A DNA stretch of 64,000 nucleotides from Novosphingobium hassiacum (GTDB lineage Bacteria; Pseudomonadota; Alphaproteobacteria; Sphingomonadales; Sphingomonadaceae). The notes below the pieces were generated by a model. It was not told the origin of the DNA, did no database searches, and saw nothing but the letters and a program-made list of their open reading frames with translations. Shown here in pieces: positions 41,488 through 51,498 of the stretch. A program made the position numbers and the translations under genes. Every line of letters begins with the position of its first letter. The first letter of the stretch is position 1. The DNA lies in contig NZ_JACICY010000006.1 of assembly GCF_014196055.1 (NCBI RefSeq), positions 1 through 64,000 of the forward strand. The letters run 5' to 3'.

Positions 41488-42273
41488 GTGAAGATCGCGA
41501 CCTACAACGTCAACGGGATCAACGGCCGCCTGCAGGTCCTGCTGCGCTGGCTCGACGAGGCCCGGCCGGACGTCGTCACGCTGCAGGAACTCAAGACCAG
41601 CGACGAGAATTTCCCCGAAACCGCGCTCAAAGATCTGGGCTACGAGGCGATCTGGCTTGGCCAGAAATCGTGGAACGGCGTTGCCATACTCTCGCGCGTC
41701 GGCACCATTCACGAAACCCGGCGCGGGCTCCCCGGCGAACCCGAGGATGAGCAGAGCCGCTACATCGAAGCCGCGATCAACGGCGTGCTGATCGCCGGAC
41801 TCTACCTCCCCAACGGCAACCCTCGCCCCGGCCCGAAGTTCGACTATAAGATGCGCTGGTTCGCCCGGCTTCATCAGCATCTCGCTGGCCTCGTCGCGCT
41901 CGACGCACCGGTCGTGATCGCGGGCGATTTCAACGTCATGCCGACCGAGCTGGACGTCTACAAGCCCGAACGCTGGCTCGACGATGCGCTGTTCGCCCCC
42001 GAAGTCCGCGCTGCTTATGCCCGCCTGCTCGAACAGGGCTGGACAGATGCCCTGCGTGCGTTGCACCCCGGCGAAACTCTCTACACTTTCTGGAAATACT
42101 GGCGCGGCGCATTCGAGCGCGATGCCGGTCTGCGCATCGATCACCTGCTGCTCAATTCCCAGGCGGCCAGCCGGCTGATCAAGGCCGAAGTTGACCGTAC
42201 CCCGCGCGGCTGGGACAAGACCAGCGATCATACGCCGGTATGGATCGAACTCGCCGATCGCACGTCACGCTAA
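41488..42273 (+). CDS. xth: Exodeoxyribonuclease III
   Basis: The protein has about 261 residues of the exonuclease III/AP endonuclease family: KIATYNVNGINGR at the start, Glu in LQELKT, the Tyr/Asn/Asp region YLPNGNPRPG, catalytic GDFNV, and the closing DHLLLN and SDHTPVWIEL motifs with the final Asp-His pair. It repairs abasic sites and removes 3' blocks. Family proteins normally begin MKIATYN, so I take the GTG at 41488; a TTG at 41479 is the other option. It follows the iron operon by 37 bp but is functionally separate. Confidence 0.85.
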   Translation: MKIATYNVNGINGRLQVLLRWLDEARPDVVTLQELKTSDENFPETALKDLGYEAIWLGQKSWNGVAILSRVGTIHETRRGLPGEPEDEQSRYIEAAINGVLIAGLYLPNGNPRPGPKFDYKMRWFARLHQHLAGLVALDAPVVIAGDFNVMPTELDVYKPERWLDDALFAPEVRAAYARLLEQGWTDALRALHPGETLYTFWKYWRGAFERDAGLRIDHLLLNSQAASRLIKAEVDRTPRGWDKTSDHTPVWIELADRTSR

Positions 42274-42411
42274 GCGCGAGCGAACGAGGCAACTCCTGCT
42301 CCCCCAAGGTTATTTCACACTGCAAGTTATTGGACGCGGTGGCAAATACACTCTAATCCCCACGACAGGGCTATCCGGAATTCGGCCGCCAGTCAGAATG
42401 GGTCATGAGGC

Positions 42412-43494
42412 ATGGGCACGGACAGCAAGTTTGAAACCGAGGCGGTCGAAAGCCTCGTTTCGACGCCGGGATTGGCCGACGCTCTCGAAAGCGATCGGTT
42501 CAAGCAGTTCCTCGACCACGTCCCCGTTGCAATCGCCATCTCGGAACTGCGACCTTCCGAGAAAGTGACCTACTGCAACTTCGAATTTGAGCGGATGACC
42601 GGCGTGTCAGCCGCATCTGTCGAAGGCGGCGACTGGACGGCGCTGCCCGGCGTCGCGGCCCCCAAGGATAACGACCAGTCGCTTGCGGACGCCGTCTTCA
42701 CGCAGGAAGAATACCTCGGCGCGTTCGTGATCGATCGCGCGGGCCAGAATATCGAAGTCGATGCGTGGTCCAACACGATCGAAAACGATGAGGGCCAGCC
42801 GATCTACCGCCTCGTCGCCCTTGCCGAGCGCAGCAGCGGCGAACGGCAGCGACGCCTGCCCAGCGATGCCGATCATCAGCTTCAGGAACTGCAGCACCGG
42901 GTCAAGAACAACCTCCAGATGATCACCGCGCTGATCCGGATGGAGGCGCGCAACTTCGCCGACGACGAGACGGGTCAGCGGTTCGACCGGCTGGCTGGCC
43001 GGATCGGTGCGCTGGCGCTGCTCTACGATCAATTATCGGGCGAAGGCGCGGGTGACGTGATCGATCTCGGCACCTATGTCAGCCGCATCGCCTCGGCGGT
43101 GATGGAGGTCCACGCCACCGAAGGCGTCAGGCTCGAACTCGCGGTCGATAGCTGGCCGGTCTCGCTGAACGTAGCGATGCCGACCGGGCTGGTCATCAAC
43201 GAACTGATGACCAACGCGCTCAAACACGCTTTCGTCGAAGGCGAAGGCGGCACGATCAGGGTCTCCAGCCTGGTCGATGATACGGGCTGCTGCGTGATCG
43301 TCGAGGACGACGGGATCGGCCTCCCCGAAGGCGCAAGTTGGCCGCAAGCGGGCAAAATGGGCGCAATCATCACGCATTCCCTGCGTCAGAATGCGGGCGC
43401 TTCGCTCAAGGTGCGCTCATCGCCCGGGTCGGGCGTGCGCGTCGAGATCCTGTTCTCGCGTGATGCTGCTGCGCCGGAAGCGGTTCAGACCTGA
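42412..43494 (+). CDS. Cytoplasmic sensor histidine kinase with PAS domain (HisKA_2 type)
   Basis: The 360-residue protein has an N-terminal PAS domain (residues 30-140, VPVAIAISELRPSEKVTYCNFEFERMTG in part). A HisKA_2 dimerisation helix follows with phospho-acceptor His162 in LQHRVKNNLQM, and then a HATPase_c domain with the N-box VINELMTNALKHAF and the DDGIGLPEG box. No membrane segment is seen. Such kinases in sphingomonads feed the general stress response (PhyR/NepR) or report light and redox through a PAS-bound cofactor. The usual flavin-binding LOV motif is absent. No response regulator is adjacent. Confidence 0.8.
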   Translation: MGTDSKFETEAVESLVSTPGLADALESDRFKQFLDHVPVAIAISELRPSEKVTYCNFEFERMTGVSAASVEGGDWTALPGVAAPKDNDQSLADAVFTQEEYLGAFVIDRAGQNIEVDAWSNTIENDEGQPIYRLVALAERSSGERQRRLPSDADHQLQELQHRVKNNLQMITALIRMEARNFADDETGQRFDRLAGRIGALALLYDQLSGEGAGDVIDLGTYVSRIASAVMEVHATEGVRLELAVDSWPVSLNVAMPTGLVINELMTNALKHAFVEGEGGTIRVSSLVDDTGCCVIVEDDGIGLPEGASWPQAGKMGAIITHSLRQNAGASLKVRSSPGSGVRVEILFSRDAAAPEAVQT

Positions 43495-43505
43495 ACGCAA
43501 GGTTC

Positions 43506-43534
43506 GGACGGAGAGGTGCCCGGCCACTCCGTCC
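43506..43534. terminator. Bidirectional terminator-like hairpin
   Basis: GGACGGAG at 43506-43513 pairs perfectly with CTCCGTCC at 43527-43534. It lies in the 52-bp gap between two convergent genes (histidine kinase and DUF3597 protein), where a shared terminator would be expected. There is no T-run. Confidence 0.5.
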
Positions 43535-43546
43535 GCCGCGATCGGT

Positions 43547-43978
43547 TCAGTTGCGCAGGCTGTCGGGCACGATGCCGCCGTTTTCGGCCAGCTTGTCCAT
43601 GACCGCGCGATGCAGGGCGATGTTCTGCTCGGCGGTGCCATCCGCCGCCGCGCGCACGCCCAGTTCTTCCGCCAGTTCCTTGCGCGCCGACAGGCTGGAA
43701 TCGAGATCGATCAGCTTCAGCAGATCGACGATCGACGACTGGTAATTGCCGCCCTTGTCGTCCTTCATCGATGCCATCGCCTCGAGTACCGCGCCGACAT
43801 CGACCGACGTCGGAGCAGCAGGAGCGGGAGCGGGTGCCGGTTGCGCAGCCTGAGGCGCAGATGTCTGCGTCACGGCAGCAGGCGACGCCTGCGTCGGCGC
43901 GCTCTGTTTTGCTGCGGGGGCAGCCGCCGCCGCACCGGGGTGGAATATCTTTTTCAGGATGTTGCCGAAGATTGCCAT
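43547..43978 (-). CDS. DUF3597 domain protein
   Basis: The 143-residue protein begins with the conserved MAIFGNILKKIFHPG, continues through an Ala/Pro-rich linker (residues 16-58), and ends with the DUF3597 domain (VDVGAVLEAMASMKDDKGGNYQSSIVDLLKLIDLDSS in part, then RKELAEELGV). The start of the domain resembles a LysM-partner helical bundle found in proteobacterial stress proteins. Function is unknown. It is a single gene facing the histidine kinase. Confidence 0.8.
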   Translation of the reverse strand: MAIFGNILKKIFHPGAAAAAPAAKQSAPTQASPAAVTQTSAPQAAQPAPAPAPAAPTSVDVGAVLEAMASMKDDKGGNYQSSIVDLLKLIDLDSSLSARKELAEELGVRAAADGTAEQNIALHRAVMDKLAENGGIVPDSLRN

Positions 43979-44117
43979 GTCCTGCTCCTTGCAAGGTTGT
44001 CGTGGCTAGCCAACGCTCGAGCCGCAAAAACAGCTATCGCCGGAACGTCATAGGCCTCGACGGGTTGAGCCTCATGCCACTGTAAAGTCACGATTTGACC
44101 AATCCAGGAGATGGCCG

Positions 44118-44690
44118 ATGAAGTACACCGCCACGATCGCAATTTCCGCGCTCGCCTTGTCGCTCGCCTCGTGCGGTTCGAAGGACGACGCAGCCACGCC
44201 CGTCGCCACGGAGACCGTCGCCAGCGAAACCATGCCAGACATGGCAACCACTGGCGCCGCTGAAGCCAGCGGCGGACAGGCGTTCGCCAATGCCGCTGCT
44301 TCCAGCGACGCGTTCGAGATCGCCTCGTCGAAACTTGCCGCCGACATGGCCAGCAGTGCCAAGGTCAAGACCTTCGCCCAGCAGATGATCAAGGCGCACA
44401 CCGACTCGACCGCCAAGCTCAAGACCGCGGCCGCCGCCGCGTCACCCGTGATCACTCCGATGCCGGAGATGACGGCGATGCAGCAGCAGACGCTCGCGGA
44501 TCTCAAGAGCAAGTCGGGCGCTGCCTTCGACACCGCATATATCAGCGCGCAGGTCGATGCCCATCAGATGACGCTCGACAAGCTCAAGGCTTATTCGGCT
44601 TCGGGCGACGTGCCGTCGCTCAAGGCCTTCGCCACCGAACTGGTGCCGATCGTGACCGGCCACCTCAACATGGCTAAAGGAATGCAGTAA
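44118..44690 (+). CDS. DUF4142 lipoprotein
   Basis: The 190-residue protein has a lipoprotein signal with the lipobox LSLASC near residue 20, then a Thr/Ala-rich spacer, then a DUF4142 four-helix bundle. The bundle is ferritin-like in outline: AFANAAASSDAFEIASSKLA, VKTFAQQMIKAHTDSTAKL, AFDTAYISAQVDAHQMTLDKL. Proteins of this group sit in the periplasm or outer membrane and are induced by envelope or osmotic stress in some species. The reaction, if any, is unknown. GGAGATGG precedes the ATG. Confidence 0.8.
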   Translation: MKYTATIAISALALSLASCGSKDDAATPVATETVASETMPDMATTGAAEASGGQAFANAAASSDAFEIASSKLAADMASSAKVKTFAQQMIKAHTDSTAKLKTAAAAASPVITPMPEMTAMQQQTLADLKSKSGAAFDTAYISAQVDAHQMTLDKLKAYSASGDVPSLKAFATELVPIVTGHLNMAKGMQ

Positions 44691-44692
44691 CC

Positions 44693-45145
44693 TCAGCCGG
44701 GCAACGTCCCCGTCTGGCGCAGGGCCTCGCCCAGCGCCAGCGCGGTGGACATCGCCAGGTTCATTGAACGTACCTCAGGCCTGATCGGCAGCGTCAGGCG
44801 TTCGTCGCACGCTTGCGCAACCTCGGCCGGCACACCCGCGCTCTCTTTCCCGAACAGCAGCACGTCGTCGGGCTTGAAGCGAAACGCGTAAGCGGACTCG
44901 CGGCTTTTGGTCGTGAACAATAGCAATCGGCTCGCCCCTATCGACGCCCGAAACGCGGCAAAACTCGCGTGGCGAACGACGCTGACGTGGTCGATGTAAT
45001 CCATCGCGGCGCGGCGTACCCTCCGGTCGTCCCATTCGAAACCCAGCGGCTCGATCAGATCGACGCTCGCACCCAGGCACGCCCCCAGTCGCAGGACCGC
45101 ACCGACGTTTCCAGCAATTTCGGGTTCGAACAGGGCGATACGCAT
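44693..45145 (-). CDS. trmL: tRNA (cytidine/uridine-34-2'-O)-methyltransferase TrmL
   Basis: The 150-residue SpoU-type methyltransferase has the trefoil-knot motifs: EPEIAGNVGAVLRLGACLG at the start, LLFGKESAGVP in the middle and PIRPEVRSMNLAMSTALALGE at the end, which bind S-adenosylmethionine. TrmL modifies the wobble base of leucine tRNAs. The length matches the E. coli protein. It converges on the DUF4142 gene, with only two bases between the stops. Confidence 0.9.
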   Translation of the reverse strand: MRIALFEPEIAGNVGAVLRLGACLGASVDLIEPLGFEWDDRRVRRAAMDYIDHVSVVRHASFAAFRASIGASRLLLFTTKSRESAYAFRFKPDDVLLFGKESAGVPAEVAQACDERLTLPIRPEVRSMNLAMSTALALGEALRQTGTLPG

Positions 45146-45278
45146 CTTGGCCGATTGGCGCGTGCCCGCGAACCTTGCAAGCCTTTGTTACCCGCCTCCG
45201 GAACGCTGGTCCGGCTGCGGTGTTCTGGATTTTGTCGCGGCTCGACCGGCACGGCGACCACGATAAGGACTGCCCAAG

Positions 45279-45908
45279 ATGGCTTCGGAATTAGAGATTA
45301 CCCGGCGGGGCGTGCTTGCTGGCGGCGCGGCGACGGCGGCGATGGCCACGACGAATCCGGCAAGGGCCCAGATGACCAACCAGACCACTCCCCCGCCGAC
45401 TGTCCCGGTAACGCTCGACGTCAACGGCACGTCGCACACGCTTAACCTCGACACGCGCACCAGCCTGCTCGACGCGCTGCGCGAGCACATCAAGCTGACC
45501 GGCACCAAGAAGGGCTGCGATCAGGGCCAGTGCGGTGCCTGCACCGTGCTGGTCGATGGCAAGCGCATCAACTCGTGCCTGACGCTCGCGGTGATGCAGC
45601 AGGGCAAGCGCATCCAGACGGTCGAAGGACTCGGCACGCCCGACAGTCTCCACCCGATGCAGGCCGCGTTCGTCAAGCACGACGGCTACCAGTGCGGCTA
45701 CTGTACCCCCGGCCAGATCTGCTCGGCGGTCGCGGTTATCGCCGAGATTCGCGCGGGCATCCCCAGCCATGTCACGCCCGATCTCACCGCCAAGCCGCAA
45801 CTGGCGGACGCCGAAATCCGCGAACGGATGAGCGGCAACATCTGCCGCTGCGGCGCCTATTCCAACATTGTCGAGGCGATTACCGAAGTCGCGGGAGCCA
45901 AGGCATGA
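45279..45908 (+). CDS. paoA: Periplasmic aldehyde oxidase, 2Fe-2S subunit
   Basis: The 209-residue protein has a twin-arginine signal ([19 protein letters not shown]) and two 2Fe-2S domains. The plant-type cluster is in [18 protein letters not shown] with a later Cys, and the helical one in [10 protein letters not shown] plus GNICRCGAY. This matches PaoA/YagT of the E. coli PaoABC complex, which oxidises aromatic and other aldehydes in the periplasm. The subunit carries the export signal for the whole trimer. paoB begins inside its stop (ATGA). Confidence 0.85.
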   Translation: MASELEITRRGVLAGGAATAAMATTNPARAQMTNQTTPPPTVPVTLDVNGTSHTLNLDTRTSLLDALREHIKLTGTKKGCDQGQCGACTVLVDGKRINSCLTLAVMQQGKRIQTVEGLGTPDSLHPMQAAFVKHDGYQCGYCTPGQICSAVAVIAEIRAGIPSHVTPDLTAKPQLADAEIRERMSGNICRCGAYSNIVEAITEVAGAKA

Positions 45909-46861
45909 AGCCCTTCACCTACGAACGCGCCGATTCGCCCGCCGCAGCCGCTGCTGCCGCCGCGCGCAACCCCGGCAGCCGGTTCATTGCGGGCGGCACC
46001 AACCTGCTCGACCTGATGAAGCTACAGATCGAAACACCTCCACATCTGGTAGATGTCACCGGCCTCAAGCTCGACCGGATCGACAAGACCGACGATGGCG
46101 GCCTTCGCATCGGCGCGCTCGTCCGCAACACCGATCTTGCCGCCGACGACCGCGTCCGCCGTGATTACGGCGTCCTGTCGCGCGCGTTGCTCGCAGGCGC
46201 CAGCGGCCAGTTGCGCAACATGGCGACGACCGCCGGCAACCTGCTCCAGCGCACTCGCTGCCCCTATTTCTATGACACCAATATGCCCTGCAACAAGCGC
46301 ACCCCCGGCAGCGGCTGCTCGGCGATCGGCGGGTACAGCCGCCAGCTTGCGGTCGTCGGCAGCAGCGGATCGTGCATCGCCACGCACCCTTCCGACATGG
46401 CCGTCGCCATGCGCGCGCTGGATGCGATGGTCGAGACGGTGCGCTCGGACGGTTCGACCCGCACGATCCCCATCGCCGACTTCCACCGCCTCCCCGGCGA
46501 GACGCCGCACATCGACACCAACCTCGCTCCGGCAGAGCTGATCACCGCGGTGACCCTGCCCAAGCCTCTGGGCGGCAAGCACATCTACAAGAAGGTTCGC
46601 GACCGCGCGTCCTACGCCTTCGCGCTGATCTCGGTCGCGGCAGTGATCGGCAAGGACGGCAAGGGCCGCGTCACCATTGGCGGCGTCGCGCACAAACCAT
46701 GGCGCGTGGATGCAGCCGACGCGCAACTGCCGCAGGGCGCAAAAGCGACCGCGCAAGCCCTCTTCGCCGACGCCAAGCCGACCAAGGACAACGCCTACAA
46801 GATCCCGCTGGTCGAGCGCACGCTCGGCGTGGTTCTGGCACAGGCGGGAGCCAAATCATGA
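45905..46861 (+). CDS. paoB: Periplasmic aldehyde oxidase, FAD subunit
   Basis: The 318-residue protein has the molybdopterin-dehydrogenase FAD domain. [13 protein letters not shown] binds FAD, and four cysteines in [22 protein letters not shown] form the extra 4Fe-4S site typical of PaoB/YagS-type subunits. It passes electrons from molybdenum to FAD. Start and stop both overlap neighbouring genes by ATGA. It has no signal peptide and would be exported with PaoA. Confidence 0.85.
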   Translation: MKPFTYERADSPAAAAAAAARNPGSRFIAGGTNLLDLMKLQIETPPHLVDVTGLKLDRIDKTDDGGLRIGALVRNTDLAADDRVRRDYGVLSRALLAGASGQLRNMATTAGNLLQRTRCPYFYDTNMPCNKRTPGSGCSAIGGYSRQLAVVGSSGSCIATHPSDMAVAMRALDAMVETVRSDGSTRTIPIADFHRLPGETPHIDTNLAPAELITAVTLPKPLGGKHIYKKVRDRASYAFALISVAAVIGKDGKGRVTIGGVAHKPWRVDAADAQLPQGAKATAQALFADAKPTKDNAYKIPLVERTLGVVLAQAGAKS

Positions 46862-49074
46862 AGTTTGACACACCCGCCACCACGAACCCGATCGACCAGC
46901 TCAAGATCGTCGGCAAGCCAGTCGACCGGATCGACGGTCCGCTCAAGACCACCGGCACCGCGTCCTACGCCTACGAGCGCCACGACGTCGCGGCCAACCC
47001 CGCCTATGGTCACATCCTCGGTTCGGCCATCGCCAAGGGCCGCATCGCCTCGATCGACACGCGTGAGGCAATCGCCGCGCCCGGCGTGCTCGCCGTGGTC
47101 ACCGCGCAGAATGCGGGCGCGCTGATGAAGGGCGATTTCAACACCGCCAAGCTGCTCGCCGGGCCCGAAGTCCAGCACTACCACCAAGCCGTCGCCCTGG
47201 TCGTTGCCGAGACCTTTGAACAGGCCCGCGCCGCCGCCGGACTGATCAAGGTCGACTACACGCGCGCCGATGGTGCCTACGATCTCGAGAAAGCGAAGTC
47301 CTCAGCGACCAAGCCCAAGGACATGGACGGGGACGCGCCCGACAGCAAGGTCGGCGATTTTGCCAGCGCCTTTGCCGCCGCGCCCGTCCAGATCGACGCG
47401 ACATATCATACCCCCGACGTCAGCCATGCCATGATGGAGCCCCACGCCAGCATCGCCGCATGGAAGGGCGATGAACTCTCGCTGTGGACGTCCAACCAGA
47501 TGATCGACTGGGGCCGTGGCGATGTCGCCAAGACGCTCGGCATTCCCAAGGACAAGGTGCATCTGTCCTCGCCTTACATCGGCGGCGGCTTCGGCGGAAA
47601 ACTGTTCGTCCGCTCCGACGCGATCCTTGCCGCGCTCGGCGCGCGTGCGGCCAAGCGCCCGGTCAAGGTCGCGCTCCAACGCGCGCTGGTCGCCAACAAC
47701 ACCACGCACCGCCCCGCCACGATCCAGCGCGTGCGCATCGGCGCATCGCGCGACGGCAAGATCACCGCCATCGCGCACGAAAACTGGTCGGGCGACCTTC
47801 CCGGTGGCGGCCCGGATAGTTCGGTCCAGCAGACGCGCATGCTTTACGCCGCGCCGAACCGCATGACGGCGACGCGCCTCGCGGTGCTCGACCTGCCCGA
47901 ATCCAACGCCATGCGCGCGCCGGGCGAGGCCACCGGCCATATGGCGCTCGAAGTCGCGATGGACGAAATGGCCGAGAAGCTGGGGATGGACCCCGTCCAG
48001 TTCCGCATCCTCAACGACAGCCAGGTCGTGCCCGATGATAACGGCAAGACCGATAGACCGTTTTCGCAGCGCCAGCTCGTCGAATGCCTGCGCCAGGGTG
48101 CCGACACGTTTGGCTGGACCGGCCGCAACGCCAAACCCGCCCAGCGCCGCGAAGGTGACTGGCTGATCGGCATGGGCGTCGCGTCGGCCTACCGCGGCGC
48201 GCCGACGCAAAAGTCCGGCGCACGCGTCCGGCTCGATGGCTCCGGCATGGTCACCGTCGAGACCGACATGACCGATATCGGCACCGGCAGCTACACGATC
48301 ATCGCGCAGACCGCCGCCGAGATGATGGGTGTTCCGCTGGACAAGGTCGTGGTGAAACTGGGTGACACCGCCTACCCCGTCTCGGCAGGTTCGGGCGGCC
48401 AATGGGGCGCGGCGAGTTCCACCGCCGGTGTCTACGCCGCCTGCACCAAGCTGCGCGAAGCGGTCGCCACCAAGCTCGGCTTCAGCACCGCCGACGTCAC
48501 GTTCGCCGACGGTAAGGTCAGCTCGGCTGGCCGCTCAGTCGCTTTGGGCGAAGCTGCTGGCCCCGGAGGCCTCGTCGCCGAAGACACGATGGAATTCGGC
48601 GATCTGTCGGAGAAGTACCAGCATTCCACCTTCGGCGCACACTTCGTCGAAGTCGCGGTCGATATGCATACGTGCGAAGTCCGCCTGCGCCGCATGCTCG
48701 CGGTCTGCGCGGCCGGTCGCATCCTCAACCCCAAGTCCGCGCGCAGCCAGGTGATCGGCGCGATGACGATGGGTGCGGGCGCGGCTTTGATGGAAGAACT
48801 TGCCGTCGACAACCGCTTCGGCTTCTTCGTCAACCACGACCTTGCCGGTTACGAAGTCCCGGTTCACGCCGATATCCCGCATCAGGACGTCGTCTTCCTC
48901 GACGAGACCGATCCGACCGTCTCGCCGATGAAGGCCAAGGGCGTGGGCGAACTCGGCATCTGCGGCGTTGCGGCAGCGGTCGCCAACGCGATCTACAACG
49001 CCACCGGCGTGCGCGTCCGCGAATATCCGATCACGCTGGACAAGCTGATATCGCAGATGCCGGCGCTGGTGTGA
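46858..49074 (+). CDS. paoC: Periplasmic aldehyde oxidase, molybdenum subunit
   Basis: The 738-residue large subunit belongs to the xanthine oxidase family and has the length of PaoC (732). [14 protein letters not shown] and the [12 protein letters not shown] region bind the molybdenum cofactor, and Glu in GVGELGICG near the C-terminus is the catalytic base. The substrate is an aldehyde, to be oxidised to an acid. The cofactor-insertion protein PaoD, usually downstream, is not present in this window; a GST gene follows instead. Whether it handles aldehydes from amine oxidation at 27-30 kb is only a possibility. Confidence 0.85.
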   Translation: MKFDTPATTNPIDQLKIVGKPVDRIDGPLKTTGTASYAYERHDVAANPAYGHILGSAIAKGRIASIDTREAIAAPGVLAVVTAQNAGALMKGDFNTAKLLAGPEVQHYHQAVALVVAETFEQARAAAGLIKVDYTRADGAYDLEKAKSSATKPKDMDGDAPDSKVGDFASAFAAAPVQIDATYHTPDVSHAMMEPHASIAAWKGDELSLWTSNQMIDWGRGDVAKTLGIPKDKVHLSSPYIGGGFGGKLFVRSDAILAALGARAAKRPVKVALQRALVANNTTHRPATIQRVRIGASRDGKITAIAHENWSGDLPGGGPDSSVQQTRMLYAAPNRMTATRLAVLDLPESNAMRAPGEATGHMALEVAMDEMAEKLGMDPVQFRILNDSQVVPDDNGKTDRPFSQRQLVECLRQGADTFGWTGRNAKPAQRREGDWLIGMGVASAYRGAPTQKSGARVRLDGSGMVTVETDMTDIGTGSYTIIAQTAAEMMGVPLDKVVVKLGDTAYPVSAGSGGQWGAASSTAGVYAACTKLREAVATKLGFSTADVTFADGKVSSAGRSVALGEAAGPGGLVAEDTMEFGDLSEKYQHSTFGAHFVEVAVDMHTCEVRLRRMLAVCAAGRILNPKSARSQVIGAMTMGAGAALMEELAVDNRFGFFVNHDLAGYEVPVHADIPHQDVVFLDETDPTVSPMKAKGVGELGICGVAAAVANAIYNATGVRVREYPITLDKLISQMPALV

Positions 49075-49090
49075 CCTGCTAGAAAGGGGC

Positions 49091-49723
49091 GTGTCTGAAC
49101 TGCTCCCCATCCTCTACAGCTTCCGCCGCTGCCCTTACGCCATGCGCGCAAGGCTGGCGCTCATTGTGAGCCAAACACCCGTAACCCTGCGCGAAGTCAA
49201 ACTGTCGGCCAAGCCACAGGCAATGCTCGACGCCTCACCCAAGGGCACCGTCCCCGTGCTGGTCCTGCCCGATGGCAGCGTGATCGACGAGAGCGTAGAT
49301 GTCATGCGCTGGGCACTTGCCAGCAGCGACCCGGAAGGCTGGCTCGAACGCGACGACCCGGACCTGATCGCGCGCAACGACGGCCAGTTCAAACACGATC
49401 TCGACCGCTACAAGTACCCCGAACGACACGGCTCGGAACCACTCGCTCACCGCGCGCAAGGCCTCGCAATGCTGCATAGCCTAGAGACCCGACTTGCACG
49501 GTCCGGCTATCTTTACGGATCGCGACGTGGCTTGGCCGACATGGCAATCATGCCCTTTGTCCGCCAGTTCGCCGCCGTCGATCCTGACTGGTTTGCCACC
49601 CAGTCGCTGCCCTGCCTTCAGCGATGGCTGGCCGAGCACCTCGCTTCGCCGATCTTCGCCAGTGTCATGGTGCGGCACCAGCCATGGACGCCTGGCGACC
49701 CCGACGTCGAGCTTGCGCCTTAA
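49091..49723 (+). CDS. Glutathione S-transferase-like protein
   Basis: The 210-residue protein has the GST N-terminal thioredoxin fold (PILYSFRRCPYAMRARLAL with a CPY motif; TVPVLVLPDGSVIDES, where VPVL holds the cis-Pro). A helical C-terminal domain follows, with GLADMAIMPFVRQFA. The Cys in RRCPYAMRAR makes it look like the omega or glutaredoxin-like class. The start is a GTG with AAGGGG upstream, 16 bp after paoC, so it may be transcribed with paoABC. The substrate is unknown. Confidence 0.75.
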   Translation: MSELLPILYSFRRCPYAMRARLALIVSQTPVTLREVKLSAKPQAMLDASPKGTVPVLVLPDGSVIDESVDVMRWALASSDPEGWLERDDPDLIARNDGQFKHDLDRYKYPERHGSEPLAHRAQGLAMLHSLETRLARSGYLYGSRRGLADMAIMPFVRQFAAVDPDWFATQSLPCLQRWLAEHLASPIFASVMVRHQPWTPGDPDVELAP

Positions 49724-49855
49724 CGTCTGGCCATGGCCTGCAATGTCGTGCTAGGGGCGCGCCTTGCGTGGTCGATGCCGACGATGCACTGGCGCGACCG
49801 GCATGTTTCGTCATGTCGATAGTCTTCCTATTTCAAGGTGTTCGAGTACGGATTG

Positions 49856-50191
49856 ATGGCGGGATACAAGGAACCAGGATTTAACGACCGGGTCGCAGCT
49901 GCAGCGGCAGCGCGCGCCAAGGCACTTGCGAAACTGCAAGCCAAGCCTGCGCCCGATCCCGCTGCACAGGCTGCTGCTGCCGCACGCGCCGCGGCCAAGG
50001 AAGCCGCCGCCGCTGAAAAGCGCGCAGCCGTCCTGGCCGAGCGTGAAGCCAAGCGCGCCGAGATTGCCGCCCGCAAGCAGGCCGAAGCCGAAGCCGCCGC
50101 AGCAGAAGCTGCCAAGCCGGAAATCACCGAGGCCGAACGCAAGGCCATCCGCGACGCCAAGTATGCCGCCCGCAAAGCGCGCAAGAAGTAG
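49856..50191 (+). CDS. DUF6481 family small basic coiled-coil protein
   Basis: The protein has about 111 residues, starting MAGYKEPGFNDRVAAAAAAR, an opening known from sphingomonad DUF6481 proteins. The rest is one long Ala/Lys/Glu helix with a very basic end (AARKARKK). It is probably a charged coiled coil that binds RNA, DNA or ribosomes; the function is not known. A GTG at 49838 is an in-frame alternative start, but family similarity begins at the ATG at 49856. Confidence 0.7.
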   Translation: MAGYKEPGFNDRVAAAAAARAKALAKLQAKPAPDPAAQAAAAARAAAKEAAAAEKRAAVLAEREAKRAEIAARKQAEAEAAAAEAAKPEITEAERKAIRDAKYAARKARKK

Positions 50192-50274
50192 CTCGGGATA
50201 TCGACGCTACCGCAACGACGCTCGATCATGACTGGATCGGCACAGCCCATATCCCGAACGGCGTAGAGATACGC

Positions 50275-50889
50275 TTGGTGCAGGTCGGCGACGAGTTCAC
50301 CATCCTGCTTGAACATACCGAATTGATGAGCACGCGGGCGAGTTGCTCTGAAAAAGCGCTGGCGACCATGACCCACGCCCGCCTCGGCGACCGCGCGGGC
50401 CAGGAGTGGCTGATCGGCGGCTATGGCATGGGCTACACGCTGCGCGCGGCGCTTGCGGTGCTCCCCGCCGACGCTGGTGTCACCGTTGCCGAAATCGTGC
50501 CAGAGATCATCGACTGGGCGCATGGCCCGATGCACGCGCTGACCGCAGGTTGCCTCGACGATCGCCGCGTCATGCTGATCAAGGACGACGTCGCGATCCT
50601 GATCGACGCGGCGAGCGAGGCCTACGACGCAATCCTGCTCGATGTCGATAACGGCCCTGACGGCCTGACCCGCCGCGTCAACGACGACTTGTACTACGTC
50701 GATGGTTTGCAGGCCGCGATGGCTGCGCTGCGCCACGGGGGCATTCTGGCGGTATGGTCATCTGATCCGGACGCCGCTTTTGCCCAAAGACTGGCCGATA
50801 CCGGCTTCGATATCGAAGAAGTCACCGTGGACGAAACGTCCAACGATCGGGGCACTCAACACACTATCTGGTTCGCACAAAAGCCTTAA
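50275..50889 (+). CDS. Spermidine synthase-like protein
   Basis: The protein has at least 204 residues with a spermidine-synthase-like Rossmann domain: EFTILLEHTELMSTRASCSEKALA, WLIGGYGMGYTLRAAL (the nucleotide-binding turn), VAEIVPEIIDWA, and DAILLDVDNGPDGLT. The aminopropyl-transfer Asp pair of true SpeE is not evident, so the substrate is unclear; many bacteria carry such SpeE-like proteins of unknown role. The first in-frame ATG/GTG/TTG codon is the TTG at 50275, yet a plausible N-terminal strand (HIPNGVEIRL) continues upstream in the same frame without a start codon. The true start may be non-standard, or the gene may be slightly damaged. Confidence 0.65.
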   Translation: MVQVGDEFTILLEHTELMSTRASCSEKALATMTHARLGDRAGQEWLIGGYGMGYTLRAALAVLPADAGVTVAEIVPEIIDWAHGPMHALTAGCLDDRRVMLIKDDVAILIDAASEAYDAILLDVDNGPDGLTRRVNDDLYYVDGLQAAMAALRHGGILAVWSSDPDAAFAQRLADTGFDIEEVTVDETSNDRGTQHTIWFAQKP

Positions 50890-51032
50890 ACTGCAAGCCT
50901 TTGAGGCGACTTCCGGGGCGCTTCCGACCAGGCCCAGAACCATTTTACAACTATGTTGCAAATTCAACCCATTGGAGTTGCCAACGAATTCAGGTCTCGC
51001 CAAAGTCCGTTAGGACGAAGGGGGATGCACGC

Positions 51033-51494
51033 ATGAATGGGGACGACAGGGCCAGACTGGCAACAATCACGTCGATGCTCGGTGATCTGCTGGCAAATCT
51101 ATCGGGGCAGGCCAGAATTCACGAAACGCCGACAGACGAGCAACTGATAGCAAAAGCGAAAGCGAAGATCCTCGCACGACGGCAAAGGCAGGCGCTCTTC
51201 CCCGGGCTCCAGGTTGCCGACCCGGCATGGGATCTCCTCCTCGAACTCTATATCGTCTGCCTCGAAAGGCGTCGGGTTTCGGTGACGGGTCTCGGCCACC
51301 ACGCCAACGTGCCGAGCGCGACCGTTTTGCGCTGGCTGAGCGCATTTCAGGAAACCGGGCTGATCGAGCGCGAACGCGATCCGCAGGACCGCCGACGCAT
51401 CTGGGTGCGGCTCACCGACGAGGGGCGCAGGCGCGTTACGATCAGCGTCCACACCGAAATGCAGATCACGTCCGGCAAGTCCATCGCTGCCTGA
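51033..51494 (+). CDS. Winged-helix regulator, MarR-like
   Basis: The 153-residue protein has a C-terminal winged helix: WDLLLELYIVCLERRRVSVTGLGHHANVPSATVLRWLSAFQ holds the recognition helix, and ERDPQDRRRIWVRLTDEGRRR is the wing with the MarR-type DRR turn. The N-terminal 60 residues are helical and of unknown function. The ATG at 51033 has GGGGGATG nine bases upstream. It faces queF, whose end lies 4 bp from its own. The target is unknown. Confidence 0.7.
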   Translation: MNGDDRARLATITSMLGDLLANLSGQARIHETPTDEQLIAKAKAKILARRQRQALFPGLQVADPAWDLLLELYIVCLERRRVSVTGLGHHANVPSATVLRWLSAFQETGLIERERDPQDRRRIWVRLTDEGRRRVTISVHTEMQITSGKSIAA

Positions 51495-51498
51495 TGGC

